Shown here piece by piece: positions 21,764 to 30,326 of a stretch of 64,000 nucleotides of DNA. The stretch covers positions 744,001 to 808,000 of the forward strand of contig NC_014830.1 of assembly GCF_000184685.1 (NCBI RefSeq), given 5' to 3'. Positions within the stretch are counted from its first letter, which is position 1. The number at the start of each line of letters is the position of its first letter. The position numbers and the translations under genes were made by a program. A model generated the notes under the pieces. It saw only the letters and a list, made by a program, of their open reading frames with translations, did not search any database and had not been told where the DNA came from. The DNA is from Intrasporangium calvum DSM 43043 (lineage in GTDB: Bacteria > Actinomycetota > Actinomycetes > Actinomycetales > Dermatophilaceae).

Positions 21764-23182
21764 TCAGGAGGTCGGAGGCCGCGTCATCGCGAGGACGTCG
21801 AGGGCCTCGTCGAGCTGGGCCTCGGACAAGCGACCCTCCCGGACGTGCCCGTCCTCGATCACGACCTCACGAATCGTCTTGCGCTCCTTGACCGCCCGCT
21901 TCACCACGGCGGCTGCGGCCTCGTAGCCGATGAAGCGGTTGAGCGGCGTCACGATCGACGGTGAGCTCTCCGCGAGGGTCCGCGCGTGCTCCACGTCGGC
22001 GGTGATCCCGTCGACGCAGCGGTCGGCCAGCAGCCGGCTCGTCGCCGCGAGCAGGCGGATCGACTCGAGGACGTTCTTGGCCAGCACCGGGAGCATGACG
22101 TTGAGCTCGAAGTTGCCGGCCGCGCCGGCCGTCGTGATCGTCACGTCGTTGCCGATGACCTGGGCGCAGGCCATCAGGGTGGCCTCGGGGATGACCGGGT
22201 TGACCTTGCCGGGCATGATGCTCGACCCGGGCTGGAGGTCGGGGAGGTGGATCTCGCCGAGGCCGGTGCGCGGACCCGAGGACATCCACCGCAGGTCGTT
22301 GCAGATCTTGGTCAGGCTGACCGCCACCACCTTGAGTGCGCCGGACAGCTCGACGACGGCGTCCTGGGCGGACTGCGCCTCGAAGTGGTTCTCCGCCTCG
22401 CGGAACGAGTGTCCGGTGGCCGTCGACAGCCGGTCGATGACCGCCGCAGCGAAGCCGGGCGCAGCGTTGAGGCCCGTGCCGGCCGCGGTGCCGCCGAGGG
22501 GCAGCTCCGCGGTGGCCTCGGCCGCATGGCTGACGCGCTCGGTTCCGAGCTCGACCTGGCGCCGGTAGCCGCCGAACTCCTGTCCCAGGGTCACGGGCAC
22601 GGCGTCCATGAGGTGCGTGCGGCCGGCCTTGACGACGTCGGCGAACTCCGCCTCCTTGCGGCCGAGGGCGGCCGCGAGGTGGGTCAGGGCAGGGACGAGG
22701 TCGTCCCGGGCCGCGAGGGTGGCGGCGATCCGCAGGGCGGAGGGGAAGGCGTCATTGCTCGACTGTCCGTAGTTGACGTGGTCGTTGGGGTGGACCGCCA
22801 GCGCGCCCTCACCACCCGCGGTGCTCGCCAGCCGCGCGACGACCTCGTTGACGTTCATGTTGGTCGACGTCCCCGAACCGGTCTGGAAGACGTCGATGGG
22901 GAAGTGGTCGTCGTGCCGTCCCGCGGCGACCGCCTCGGCGGCAGCTGCGATCGCGCGAGCGCGCTCGGCGTCGAGGACGCCAAGCTCGGCGTTCACCTCG
23001 GCGGCCGCAGCCTTGAGCCGGGCGAGGGCGTGGACCACACCCGCCGGCACCGGCTGACCGCTGATCGGGAAGTTCTCGACAGCGCGTGCCGTCTGCGCGC
23101 CGTAGAGAGCGGCTGCGGGGACCTGCACCTCGCCCATCGAGTCGTGCTCGGTCCGGTACTCCGTGCCGTGCTGGTCGCTCAT
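21764..23182 (-). CDS. fumC: Class II fumarate hydratase
   Basis: Interconverts fumarate and L-malate in the TCA cycle; 472 residues, standard for the oxygen-stable class II enzyme. Signature [15 protein letters not shown] is intact, with the catalytic Ser in the mobile loop, and the substrate region [12 protein letters not shown] is present. ATG 23182 ([19 protein letters not shown]) is chosen; the frame is open upstream but overlaps ackA. Only seven bases separate it from the ackA stop, so it appears to be the third gene of a pta-ackA-fumC operon. It ends next to repeat cluster A. Confidence 0.96.
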   Translation of the reverse strand: MSDQHGTEYRTEHDSMGEVQVPAAALYGAQTARAVENFPISGQPVPAGVVHALARLKAAAAEVNAELGVLDAERARAIAAAAEAVAAGRHDDHFPIDVFQTGSGTSTNMNVNEVVARLASTAGGEGALAVHPNDHVNYGQSSNDAFPSALRIAATLAARDDLVPALTHLAAALGRKEAEFADVVKAGRTHLMDAVPVTLGQEFGGYRRQVELGTERVSHAAEATAELPLGGTAAGTGLNAAPGFAAAVIDRLSTATGHSFREAENHFEAQSAQDAVVELSGALKVVAVSLTKICNDLRWMSSGPRTGLGEIHLPDLQPGSSIMPGKVNPVIPEATLMACAQVIGNDVTITTAGAAGNFELNVMLPVLAKNVLESIRLLAATSRLLADRCVDGITADVEHARTLAESSPSIVTPLNRFIGYEAAAAVVKRAVKERKTIREVVIEDGHVREGRLSEAQLDEALDVLAMTRPPTS

Positions 23183-23189
23183 GCCCCCA

Positions 23190-24386
23190 TCATGCTCCAG
23201 TGGCGACCCCCGCAGCCTCGCGAGCGATCTCGAGCTCCTCCTGCGTCGGGAGGACGAGCACGGCGACCCGGCTCGACGCGGTGGAGATGCGGTGCTCACC
23301 GGACGTCGCGGCGTCGTTGGCGGCCGCGTCGACCTCGATGCCGAGCAGGTCGCCGAGGCCGTCGAGTGCGGCCGCCCGGAGCATCGGGCTGTGCTCACCC
23401 ACGCCCGCGGTGAAGGCCACGGCATCGACGCGACCGAGCACAGCGGCATACGCCCCGATGTACTTGCGCAGGCGGTGGGCCACGACGTCGAACGCGAGGC
23501 GCGCGTCGGCGTCGCCAGCGGCCACCCGGTCCTCGAGCTCGCGGAAGTCGTTGCTCCCGGTCAGCCCCTTGAGACCGCTCTCCTTGTTGAGCGCGCGGTC
23601 GTACTCCTCCAACGAGACGCCGGCTCGCGCCAGGTGCGCCGGCAGCGACGGGTCGAGGTCGCCCGGCCGGGTCCCCATCACCAGGCCCTCGAGCGGCGAC
23701 AGGCCCATCGACGTGTCGACGCTGCGCCCGCCTGCCACCGCGGTCGCGCTGGCGCCGTTGCCGAGATGGAGCACGATGACGTTGGCGGCCTCCACCGGCA
23801 GGCCGAGCAGCTCGGCCGCCCGCCGGGAGACGTAGGCGTGGGAGGTGCCGTGGAAGCCGTAGCGGCGCACCCGGTGCTCGTCCCGCCAGGCGCGGCTGAC
23901 GGCATAAGTGTACGCGTGCGGCGGAAGCGTCTGGTGGAAGGCCGTGTCGAAGACGGCGACCTGCGGCACGTCGGGGAAGTGGGCGCGGGCGACCCGGATG
24001 CCTTCGAGGTTGGCCGGGTTGTGGAGGGGGGCGAGCGGGATGAGCCGCTCGATCGTCGCCTCGACCTCGTCGTCGATCCGCGTCGGCGCGCTGAACTGGG
24101 CGCCACCGTGGACGACGCGGTGCCCCACCGCCGCCAGCTCCAGGCCGCCGAGATCGGGCCCGTGCTCCCGGAAGGCGGCGAGGAGCAGCTCGAAGGCTGC
24201 GCCGTGGTCGGCGCACCGACCCTCGGTGCGGTGGTCGGTGCCGTCGACCGAGTGCTTGGCCCGTGAGGTCGGCTCGCCGATCCGTTCGACGAGACCACTC
24301 GCCCGGGACTCGGCCGCGTCGACGTCGATGAGGTCGTACTTGAGCGAGGAGGACCCGGCGTTGACGACGAGGACGAGCCGGCTCAC
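23190..24386 (-). CDS. ackA: Acetate kinase
   Basis: Transfers phosphate from acetyl phosphate to ADP, giving acetate and ATP; 398 residues, the normal length. Motifs visible are [11 protein letters not shown] at the N-terminus, HRVVHGG, the [13 protein letters not shown] region and the [20 protein letters not shown] segment. ATG 24386 overlaps the pta stop by four bases, as expected for the joint acetyl-CoA-to-acetate pathway. A one-mismatch copy of the dispersed 14-bp motif (23438-23451) lies within the gene and encodes AYAAV. Confidence 0.96.
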   Translation of the reverse strand: MSRLVLVVNAGSSSLKYDLIDVDAAESRASGLVERIGEPTSRAKHSVDGTDHRTEGRCADHGAAFELLLAAFREHGPDLGGLELAAVGHRVVHGGAQFSAPTRIDDEVEATIERLIPLAPLHNPANLEGIRVARAHFPDVPQVAVFDTAFHQTLPPHAYTYAVSRAWRDEHRVRRYGFHGTSHAYVSRRAAELLGLPVEAANVIVLHLGNGASATAVAGGRSVDTSMGLSPLEGLVMGTRPGDLDPSLPAHLARAGVSLEEYDRALNKESGLKGLTGSNDFRELEDRVAAGDADARLAFDVVAHRLRKYIGAYAAVLGRVDAVAFTAGVGEHSPMLRAAALDGLGDLLGIEVDAAANDAATSGEHRISTASSRVAVLVLPTQEELEIAREAAGVATGA

Positions 24387-26455
24387 GAGAGGGCCTCGGC
24401 CTGGATGGCCGTGATGGCGATGGTGTTGACGATGTCCCGCACGAGGGCTCCTCGGGAGAGGTCGTTGACCGGCTTGTTGAGGCCCTGGAGCACGGGGCCG
24501 ATGGCGACCGCTCCCGAGGTCCGCTGGACGGCCTTGTAGGTGTTGTTGCCGGTGTTGAGGTCGGGGAAGACGAAGACCGTGGCCCGGCCAGCCACCGGGC
24601 TGTCCTTGAGCTTGGCGGCGGCCACCGCGGCGTCGACGGCGGCGTCGTACTGGATCGGCCCCTCGACCGAGAGCTGCGGCGCGCGTGACCGGACGAGCTC
24701 GGTGGCGGTGCGCACCTTGTCGACGTCCGCGCCGGTCCCGGAACCGCCTGTCGAGTAGGACAGCATGGCCACCCGGGGCTCGATGCCGAACTGGACGGCG
24801 GTCGCGGCCGAGGAGATCGCGATGTCCGCGAGCTGCTCCGCCGTCGGGTCCGGGATGACGGCGCAGTCGCCATAGACGAGGACCCGGTCCGCGAGCGACA
24901 TGAGGAACACGGACGAGACGGTCTTGATGTCGGGCGTCGTCTTGACCACCTCGAGCGCCGGCCGGATCGTGTGGGCCGTCGTGTGGATCGCCCCGGAGAC
25001 CATGCCGTCGGCGAGTCCGTCGCGGACCATCATCGTCCCGAAGTAGCTCGGGTCCACGACGATGTCGCGCGCCTGGTCGATGGTGACGCCCTTGTGGGCG
25101 CGCAGCGTGGCGTACTCCTCGGCGAAGCGGCCACGGAGCTCGTCGTCGTGGGGGTCGAGCAGGGTGGCGCCCTCGAGGTCGAGCCCCAGCTGCGCGGCGC
25201 GTCGGCGGATCGCTCCGGGGTCGCCGAGCAGGGTGAGGCGGACGACGCGGCGGCGGAGCAGCTGGTCGGCGGCGCGGAGGATCCGGTCCTCCTCGCCCTC
25301 CGGCAGGACGATGTGCTTGTCGGCGGCCCGGGCCCGGTCGAGGAGCTGGTGCTCGAACATGAGGGGCGTCACGACATGGCTGGGGACGACCTTGAGCCGG
25401 TCGAGCAGCTCGGCGCCGTCGACGTGCTCGTCGAAGAGGCTGAGCGCCGTCTCGATCTTGCGGGTTGCCGAGCGGGTCATCCGCGGCACGACGGCGGAGA
25501 GCGTGGCCGCGGTCTGCATCGTGCCCGTGGCGCAGCTGATCACCGGCACGTGGACCTCGAGGCCCTCCACGAGGGTCGTGATGGGGGCGGGCAGGTCGAA
25601 GCCGCCGTTGAGGACGATCCCGGACGGGGTGGGGAGGGTCTGGGACCGGTGGGCGAGCAGGAGGCCGAGCAGCACGTCGCCGCGGTCGGCGGGGGCGACG
25701 GCGACGCAGCCCTCGAAGATCCGGTCGAGCACGTTGGGCAGGGTCATGGCCGCCACCACGAGGCCGAGGGACTCGCGGTCGAGCAGCTCGTCGTCGCCGT
25801 AGAGGTGGGTGCCGTTGACAGCCGTGAGCAGGTCACGCACCGTCGGCGACTCGAGCACCGGCGCACTCGGGATGACGTATGCCACTGTGTCGGCGAACGC
25901 TTCGGCCAGCGCTGCGCGGGTGGCCGGGACCGCGTCGGGCACGGCTCGGTTGGCCACGATGGCGAGGACGTGTGCGTGGTGGGCCCGGGCCTCGTCGGCG
26001 GCGATCTCGGCTGCGACGCGGACCTGTTCGGGTGTCCGGCCCTTGCTCGAGATGACGAGGACCATCGCCGCGTCGAGGTTGGCGGCGATCCGCGCGTTGT
26101 AGGAGAACTCGGTCGGTGAGGTGACGTCGGTGTAGTCGGAGCCGATGACGAGCATCGCGTCGAACTGCTCGGCCACGGCGTGGAAACGGTCCACGATGGT
26201 GGACATCGCCCCGTCGGGATCGGTGTGGACGTCCTCGTAGCCCACGCCGGAGGCCACCTCGGCGGTGAGGCCGGTGTCGAGGCGCGAGAGGAGCAGGTCG
26301 AGCACGTGGTCGCTGGCTGCGCTCTCCGAGCGGACGATGGGCCGGAAGATCCCGACGCGCTCGACGCGTCGGCTCAGCTGGTCGAGGATGCCGAGGGCGA
26401 CGGCCGACTTGCCCGACAGCCCTTCCGATGAGGCGAGGTACACGCTGGTGGACAC
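24383..26455 (-). CDS. pta: Phosphate acetyltransferase (long form)
   Basis: Converts acetyl-CoA and phosphate to acetyl phosphate and CoA. At 690 residues it is the long bacterial form: an N-terminal P-loop-like dethiobiotin-synthetase-type domain (VYLASSEGLSGKSAVALGIL), a central DRTGG domain (about residues 215-330), and a C-terminal catalytic domain (ADKHIVLPEGEEDRILRAAD...YSTGGSGTG...GRATVFVFPDLNTGN). The GTG start at 26455 is preceded by TAACCT with a six-base spacer, indicating a leaderless message. It heads the pta-ackA-fumC operon. Confidence 0.95.
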   Translation of the reverse strand: MSTSVYLASSEGLSGKSAVALGILDQLSRRVERVGIFRPIVRSESAASDHVLDLLLSRLDTGLTAEVASGVGYEDVHTDPDGAMSTIVDRFHAVAEQFDAMLVIGSDYTDVTSPTEFSYNARIAANLDAAMVLVISSKGRTPEQVRVAAEIAADEARAHHAHVLAIVANRAVPDAVPATRAALAEAFADTVAYVIPSAPVLESPTVRDLLTAVNGTHLYGDDELLDRESLGLVVAAMTLPNVLDRIFEGCVAVAPADRGDVLLGLLLAHRSQTLPTPSGIVLNGGFDLPAPITTLVEGLEVHVPVISCATGTMQTAATLSAVVPRMTRSATRKIETALSLFDEHVDGAELLDRLKVVPSHVVTPLMFEHQLLDRARAADKHIVLPEGEEDRILRAADQLLRRRVVRLTLLGDPGAIRRRAAQLGLDLEGATLLDPHDDELRGRFAEEYATLRAHKGVTIDQARDIVVDPSYFGTMMVRDGLADGMVSGAIHTTAHTIRPALEVVKTTPDIKTVSSVFLMSLADRVLVYGDCAVIPDPTAEQLADIAISSAATAVQFGIEPRVAMLSYSTGGSGTGADVDKVRTATELVRSRAPQLSVEGPIQYDAAVDAAVAAAKLKDSPVAGRATVFVFPDLNTGNNTYKAVQRTSGAVAIGPVLQGLNKPVNDLSRGALVRDIVNTIAITAIQAEALS

Positions 26456-26461
26456 GTAGGC

Positions 26462-26467
26462 AGGTTA
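26462..26467 (-). promoter_or_regulatory. Leaderless -10 box of the pta operon
   Basis: Minus-strand TAACCT, six bases before the GTG start of pta. Confidence 0.5.
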
Positions 26468-28051
26468 TCGGTCGCGGGACTCGGGCCCTGACCAGCCGGG
26501 AGCGGCGGGGTGGCCAACATCACTCGCCTCCGCTCGCCCCGGGCAGCCCTCCGCGCCCGCGCACGACCACCCCACGAGTGTCGTATGCCGCTGGGCTGGC
26601 TTCGTGGCGCCGCTGACCTCCGTGGGTGGTCCGGGCCCGCCGGCCGTGGACGAGGCGGGCGGGCGGATCCTCTCGGGGCTGCGGATGAGCGCCCACGAGA
26701 CGATTCCGCCACCGGCGAGGAGGACGCTGCAGATCCACATCGCGCGGCCGTACCCGGTGTCGAAGTCCTCGGGGCGCTGGTAGTCGGCGCCGCTCAGGCC
26801 GACGACAGCAGGGAGGGCGGCGACGGCGAGCAGGCTGCCGGCCCGGGCCACGGCGTTGTTGACCCCGCTGGCGATCCCGGCCGACCGGTCCGGTGCCGCG
26901 GCCAGCACGGTTGCCGTCAGCGGTGCGACGAGGAGACAGAGACCCAGACCGAAGAGGCTGATCCCGGGAAGGACGGCGGTCCAGTAGGAGTCGCCGGCAC
27001 CGACCCCGGCCAGGAGGCCGGCTCCCACGGCGCACACGGCGGGTCCGACGGCCATGGGTAGGCGCGGACCGATGCGGGCGCCGAGCTCGCCGCCCTTCGC
27101 GGCGAGCAGGAGCATCAGCACCGTGACGGGCAGGGTGGCCAGCCCGGCGAGCAGTGGACCGTAGCCGAGGACGGTCTGGAGCTGGAGGGTGAGGAAGAAG
27201 AAGACCGCCCCGAGCGCCGCGTAGACGAGCATCGTCATGAGGTTCGCCGCGGTGAACTGGCGTGAGGTGAAGAGCGATGGCTGGACCATCGGGTGCCGGC
27301 TGCGGGCCTCGACGGAGGCAAAGGCGCCGGCCACGGCGAGGGCGAGGAGCATGAGGGTGAGCGCCAGGCCGGCACCGAGGGTCTCGAGCTGGATCAGGGC
27401 GTAGGTGAGCAGGGCCAGGGAACCGCTGGCGAGGAGCGCCCCCGCGACGTCGAACTGGCGCGGGGCCGACTCGTCGCGGGTCTCGGGGACCGAGGTGCGG
27501 GCGACCCACACGGTCGCTGCGGCGAGCGGCAGGTTGAGCAGGAAGGCCCAGCGCCACGAGGCGTACTCGACGAGCCACCCGCCGACGAAGGGGCCGGTCG
27601 CGGCAGCGATCCCGCCGAGCCCGGACCACGTGCCGATGGCCTTGGCGCGGTCCTCGGGCCGGAACACGGACTGGATGATCGAGAGGCTGCCCGGAGTGAG
27701 CAAGGCCCCGCCGACGCCCTGGAGGACCCGGGCGATGATGAGCTGCCCGGAGCTCTGGGCGATGCCGCAGGCGAGAGAGGCGAGGGCGAACCAGATGACC
27801 CCGACGACGAAGACCCGTCGCCGGCCGAAGCGGTCCCCGAGGGACCCGCCGAGGAGGATCAGGGAGGCCAGGGCGAGGAGGTAGCCGTTGGTGATCCACT
27901 GGAGGTCCGCCAGGTCCGCGTCGAGGTCCGCGCCGATCCGGACCAGAGCGACGTTGACGACGGTGCCGTCGAGCAGGGCCATCCCCGACCCGAGCACCGC
28001 CGCGGCGATGACGAGCCGTCCGGTGGGTGTCCCCAGCTCGATGCCGGTCAC
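26465..28051 (-). CDS. DHA2-type MFS transporter (EmrB/QacA family)
   Basis: Proton-coupled exporter with 14 predicted helices; 528 residues. The N-terminal LGSGMALLDGTVVNVALVRIG (motif with the membrane Asp), DLQWITNGYLLALASLILLGG and GDRFGRRRVFVVGV (motif A) are typical of the drug:H+ antiporter-2 group, as is VLQGVGGALLTPGSLSII. The substrate is unknown. The C-terminal 55 residues after the last helix are Pro/Arg-rich and low in hydrophobicity, and contain an exact copy of the dispersed 14-bp motif (26583-26596) read as AQRHT, so the original C-terminus may have been altered. It starts with GTG. No regulator gene is adjacent. Confidence 0.88.
   Translation of the reverse strand: MTGIELGTPTGRLVIAAAVLGSGMALLDGTVVNVALVRIGADLDADLADLQWITNGYLLALASLILLGGSLGDRFGRRRVFVVGVIWFALASLACGIAQSSGQLIIARVLQGVGGALLTPGSLSIIQSVFRPEDRAKAIGTWSGLGGIAAATGPFVGGWLVEYASWRWAFLLNLPLAAATVWVARTSVPETRDESAPRQFDVAGALLASGSLALLTYALIQLETLGAGLALTLMLLALAVAGAFASVEARSRHPMVQPSLFTSRQFTAANLMTMLVYAALGAVFFFLTLQLQTVLGYGPLLAGLATLPVTVLMLLLAAKGGELGARIGPRLPMAVGPAVCAVGAGLLAGVGAGDSYWTAVLPGISLFGLGLCLLVAPLTATVLAAAPDRSAGIASGVNNAVARAGSLLAVAALPAVVGLSGADYQRPEDFDTGYGRAMWICSVLLAGGGIVSWALIRSPERIRPPASSTAGGPGPPTEVSGATKPAQRHTTLVGWSCAGAEGCPGRAEASDVGHPAAPGWSGPESRDR
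26583..26596 (+). repeat. Dispersed 14-bp motif GTATGCCGCTGGGC, exact copy in MFS gene tail
   Basis: Plus-strand exact copy inside the C-terminal tail codons of the minus-strand MFS gene; read there as AQRHT. Confidence 0.75.
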
Positions 28052-28072
28052 GGTGACACTGTGCCACGCCCC

Positions 28073-28209
28073 ATCGAAAGAGCAGTTCGTACCCCGCCCA
28101 TCGAAAGAGCAGTTCGTACCCCGCCCATCGAAAGAGCAGTTCGTCCGGCTTTGTGGACCTTACGCGCGGAACTCAGCGCCGAGAGGGAGGGACGAACTGC
28201 TCTTTCGAT
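28073..28209. repeat. 18-bp repeat cluster B
   Basis: Three direct exact copies of ATCGAAAGAGCAGTTCGT at 28073, 28100 and 28127 (27-base period, with conserved ACCCCGCCC linkers) are followed by one exact inverted copy at 28192-28209. The inverted copy begins two bases after the rarD stop when read on the minus strand. The third direct and the inverted copy can form a hairpin of 18 or more pairs. The cluster lies downstream of rarD and upstream of the MFS gene. Confidence 0.9.
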
Positions 28210-28211
28210 GG

Positions 28212-29129
28212 TCAGCGGGGGTAGTCGTCCGTGGGGATCGCGGCGGCGGCTCGCCGACCGCGACGCAGCGCGAGCACCGAGTCGACGCTCAGGACGGCGA
28301 GCGCCACCCACACGATGCCGAAGCCGATCCAACGCTCGCGCGACATCACCTCGCCGAGCAGCAGGACGGCGACGAGGAGCTGCATGAGCGGCGTGATGAA
28401 CTGGATGAGACCGATGCTGACGAGCGGGATGCGCCGAGCCGCGGCGGCGAAGAAGAGCAGGGGCACGGCGGTCGCGACACCGGAGCCGACGAGCAGCCAC
28501 GTGTGCACCGGGCCGTGGTTGCCGAACTCGAGGCCGGTGCGGCTCGACACGAGCACGAGGATGGCGACCGCGGCCGGCGCGAGGATGAGCGTCTCGAGGG
28601 TCAGGCCGTGGACGGCCTGCAGCGACGCTCCGACCTTCTTCTTCGTCAGGCTGTAGAGGCCGAACGACATGGCCAGGGCGATCGCGGCGTAGGGCACCCG
28701 GCCGCTCGCGAGGGCGAGGTAGACGCCGGCCGCGAGGCCGATCGCCACGGCGGTCCACTGCAGGACGCGGAGCCGCTCGCCGAGGACGACGACGCCGAGG
28801 GCGACGGTGACGAGGGGGTTGAGGAAGTAGCCGAGCGCTGCCTCGCTCGTGTGCCCGGCGGTGACGACGGACACGTAGATCACCCAGTTGGCGGCGATGA
28901 GCACCGCCGCGACCGTGATCCCCGCGAGGAGTCTGGGACGGCGCAGCACGGGCCTGACCCAGTGGACGTCTCGCGTGACGGCGATGAGCAGGATGCAGAA
29001 GAGGAGGGTCCACAGGATGCGGTGCGCGAGGATCTCCCAGGCGCTGGCCGGCTTCAGGGCGTCGAAGTAGAGGGGGAACAGGCCCCAGATGCCGTAGGCG
29101 GCAAAGGCCAGCGCGGTTCCTAAACCCAC
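28212..29129 (-). CDS. rarD: RarD/EamA-family transporter
   Basis: Ten-helix permease of the drug/metabolite transporter superfamily; 305 residues from the chosen start. The N-terminus AYGIWGLFPLYFDALKPASAWEILAHRILW is the RarD signature, and the last helices (LLGEVMSRERWIGFGIVWVALAVLSVDSV) match the EamA repeat. The substrate is unknown. The frame is open to ATG 29207, but that segment would read through a perfect 17-bp hairpin that looks like the korB terminator. GTG 29129, preceded by GGGGGAG, gives MGLGTALAFAAYG, close to where homologues begin. The spacing of this ribosome site is tight, so ATG 29207 remains possible. The gene ends in repeat cluster B. Confidence 0.85.
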   Translation of the reverse strand: MGLGTALAFAAYGIWGLFPLYFDALKPASAWEILAHRILWTLLFCILLIAVTRDVHWVRPVLRRPRLLAGITVAAVLIAANWVIYVSVVTAGHTSEAALGYFLNPLVTVALGVVVLGERLRVLQWTAVAIGLAAGVYLALASGRVPYAAIALAMSFGLYSLTKKKVGASLQAVHGLTLETLILAPAAVAILVLVSSRTGLEFGNHGPVHTWLLVGSGVATAVPLLFFAAAARRIPLVSIGLIQFITPLMQLLVAVLLLGEVMSRERWIGFGIVWVALAVLSVDSVLALRRGRRAAAAIPTDDYPR

Positions 29130-29149
29130 CTCCCCCAGGGGTGCACCGA

Positions 29150-29190
29150 CGAGGTGGGCACCCGACCGTCTCTGTCGGGTGCCCACCTCG
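29150..29190 (-). terminator. Hairpin after korB
   Basis: Perfect 17-bp inverted repeat (arms 29150-29166 and 29174-29190, seven-base loop) beginning 21 bases after the korB stop. No U-run follows, which is common in GC-rich actinobacteria. Confidence 0.7.
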
Positions 29191-29210
29191 GGGTGATCGT
29201 CAGGCACGGG

Positions 29211-30326
29211 TCATACCGACCCGCTGACCGTCCACGTGTCCTTGCCACCGAGCAGGGCGTCGATGTCGGCGTCGGTGATCTCGCCGGTGCGGGCGGCGGC
29301 CACCTGCTCCCGGAGCAGGTCGTCGTAGCTGGGTCGGCTGACGTTGCGGAAGATCCCCATCGGCACGGTGGAGAGCTCGGGGGAGTCGAGCCGGGAGAGC
29401 GCGAACGCGCCGGCTGGGCTCTCCGCCGACTCGTCGTGCACGACGATCCTGGTCGGATCGGCCGCGGTGCGGGGCACGACCGTCATGACGCCCTGGTCGT
29501 CGCGGACGACGACCCGCTGGTCGTCCTCGGGCCCGGCCACGACCTCCTGGCCGTCGTTGAGGTAGAAGATGCGACCCTCGGCCTCGGTGCGGTCCTTGAG
29601 GACGTCGAAGGCGCCGTCGTTGAAGATCGGGCAGTTCTGGTAGATCTCCACGAAGGCGGACCCGCGGTGCTCGGCAGCGGCCCGCAGCACCGAGCTGAGG
29701 TGCTGGCGGTCGGAGTCGAGCGTCCGCGCCACGAAGGTGGCCTCCGCGCCGAGGGCGAGTGACACCGGGTTGAACGGCGTGTCGAGCGAGCCGAACGGTG
29801 ACGACTTGGTGACCTGTCCCTTCCGCGACGTGGGGGAGTACTGCCCCTTGGTCAGGCCGTAGATCTCGTTGTTGAACAGCAGGATCTTGAGGTTGATGTT
29901 GCGGCGCAGGGCGTGGATCAGGTGGTTGCCGCCGATCGACAGGGCGTCGCCGTCACCGGTCACCACCCAGACCGAGAGGTCGTCGCGAGTGGACGCGATC
30001 CCCGTGGCGATGGCCGGGGCGCGGCCGTGGATCGAGTGCATCCCGTAGGTGTCGAGGTAGTACGGGAAGCGGGAGGAGCAGCCGATGCCCGAGACGAAGA
30101 CCATGTTCTCGCGCTTGATGCCGAGCTCGGGGAGGAACCCCTGGACCGCCGCGAGGATGGCGTAGTCCCCACAACCCGGGCACCAGCGGACCTCCTGGTC
30201 CGAGGTGAAGTCCTTCTTGGACAGCTTCTCACCCTCGCTGAGTGGGGGCACGTGCCCCACACCGCTCAGCGGGTGACCGATCACGGGGCTTCCGTTGGTC
30301 GGGATGCCGAGGTCCGTGATGCTCAC
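29211..30326 (-). CDS. korB: 2-oxoacid:ferredoxin oxidoreductase, beta subunit
   Basis: TPP- and [4Fe-4S]-binding subunit, 371 residues, of an enzyme that decarboxylates a 2-oxoacid (probably 2-oxoglutarate) to acyl-CoA and reduces ferredoxin. Cluster ligands are visible in WCPGCGDY (two Cys), SGIGCSSR and IYQNCPIF. The TPP motif starts at GDGDALSIGG and ends NNEIYGLTKGQYSPTS. The start overlaps the korA stop by four bases. The 80-residue C-terminal part is a hydrophilic extension typical of actinobacterial KorB. It lies divergently from the second nuo operon, which has no NADH module and could take electrons from the reduced ferredoxin made here. Confidence 0.93.
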   Translation of the reverse strand: MSITDLGIPTNGSPVIGHPLSGVGHVPPLSEGEKLSKKDFTSDQEVRWCPGCGDYAILAAVQGFLPELGIKRENMVFVSGIGCSSRFPYYLDTYGMHSIHGRAPAIATGIASTRDDLSVWVVTGDGDALSIGGNHLIHALRRNINLKILLFNNEIYGLTKGQYSPTSRKGQVTKSSPFGSLDTPFNPVSLALGAEATFVARTLDSDRQHLSSVLRAAAEHRGSAFVEIYQNCPIFNDGAFDVLKDRTEAEGRIFYLNDGQEVVAGPEDDQRVVVRDDQGVMTVVPRTAADPTRIVVHDESAESPAGAFALSRLDSPELSTVPMGIFRNVSRPSYDDLLREQVAAARTGEITDADIDALLGGKDTWTVSGSV

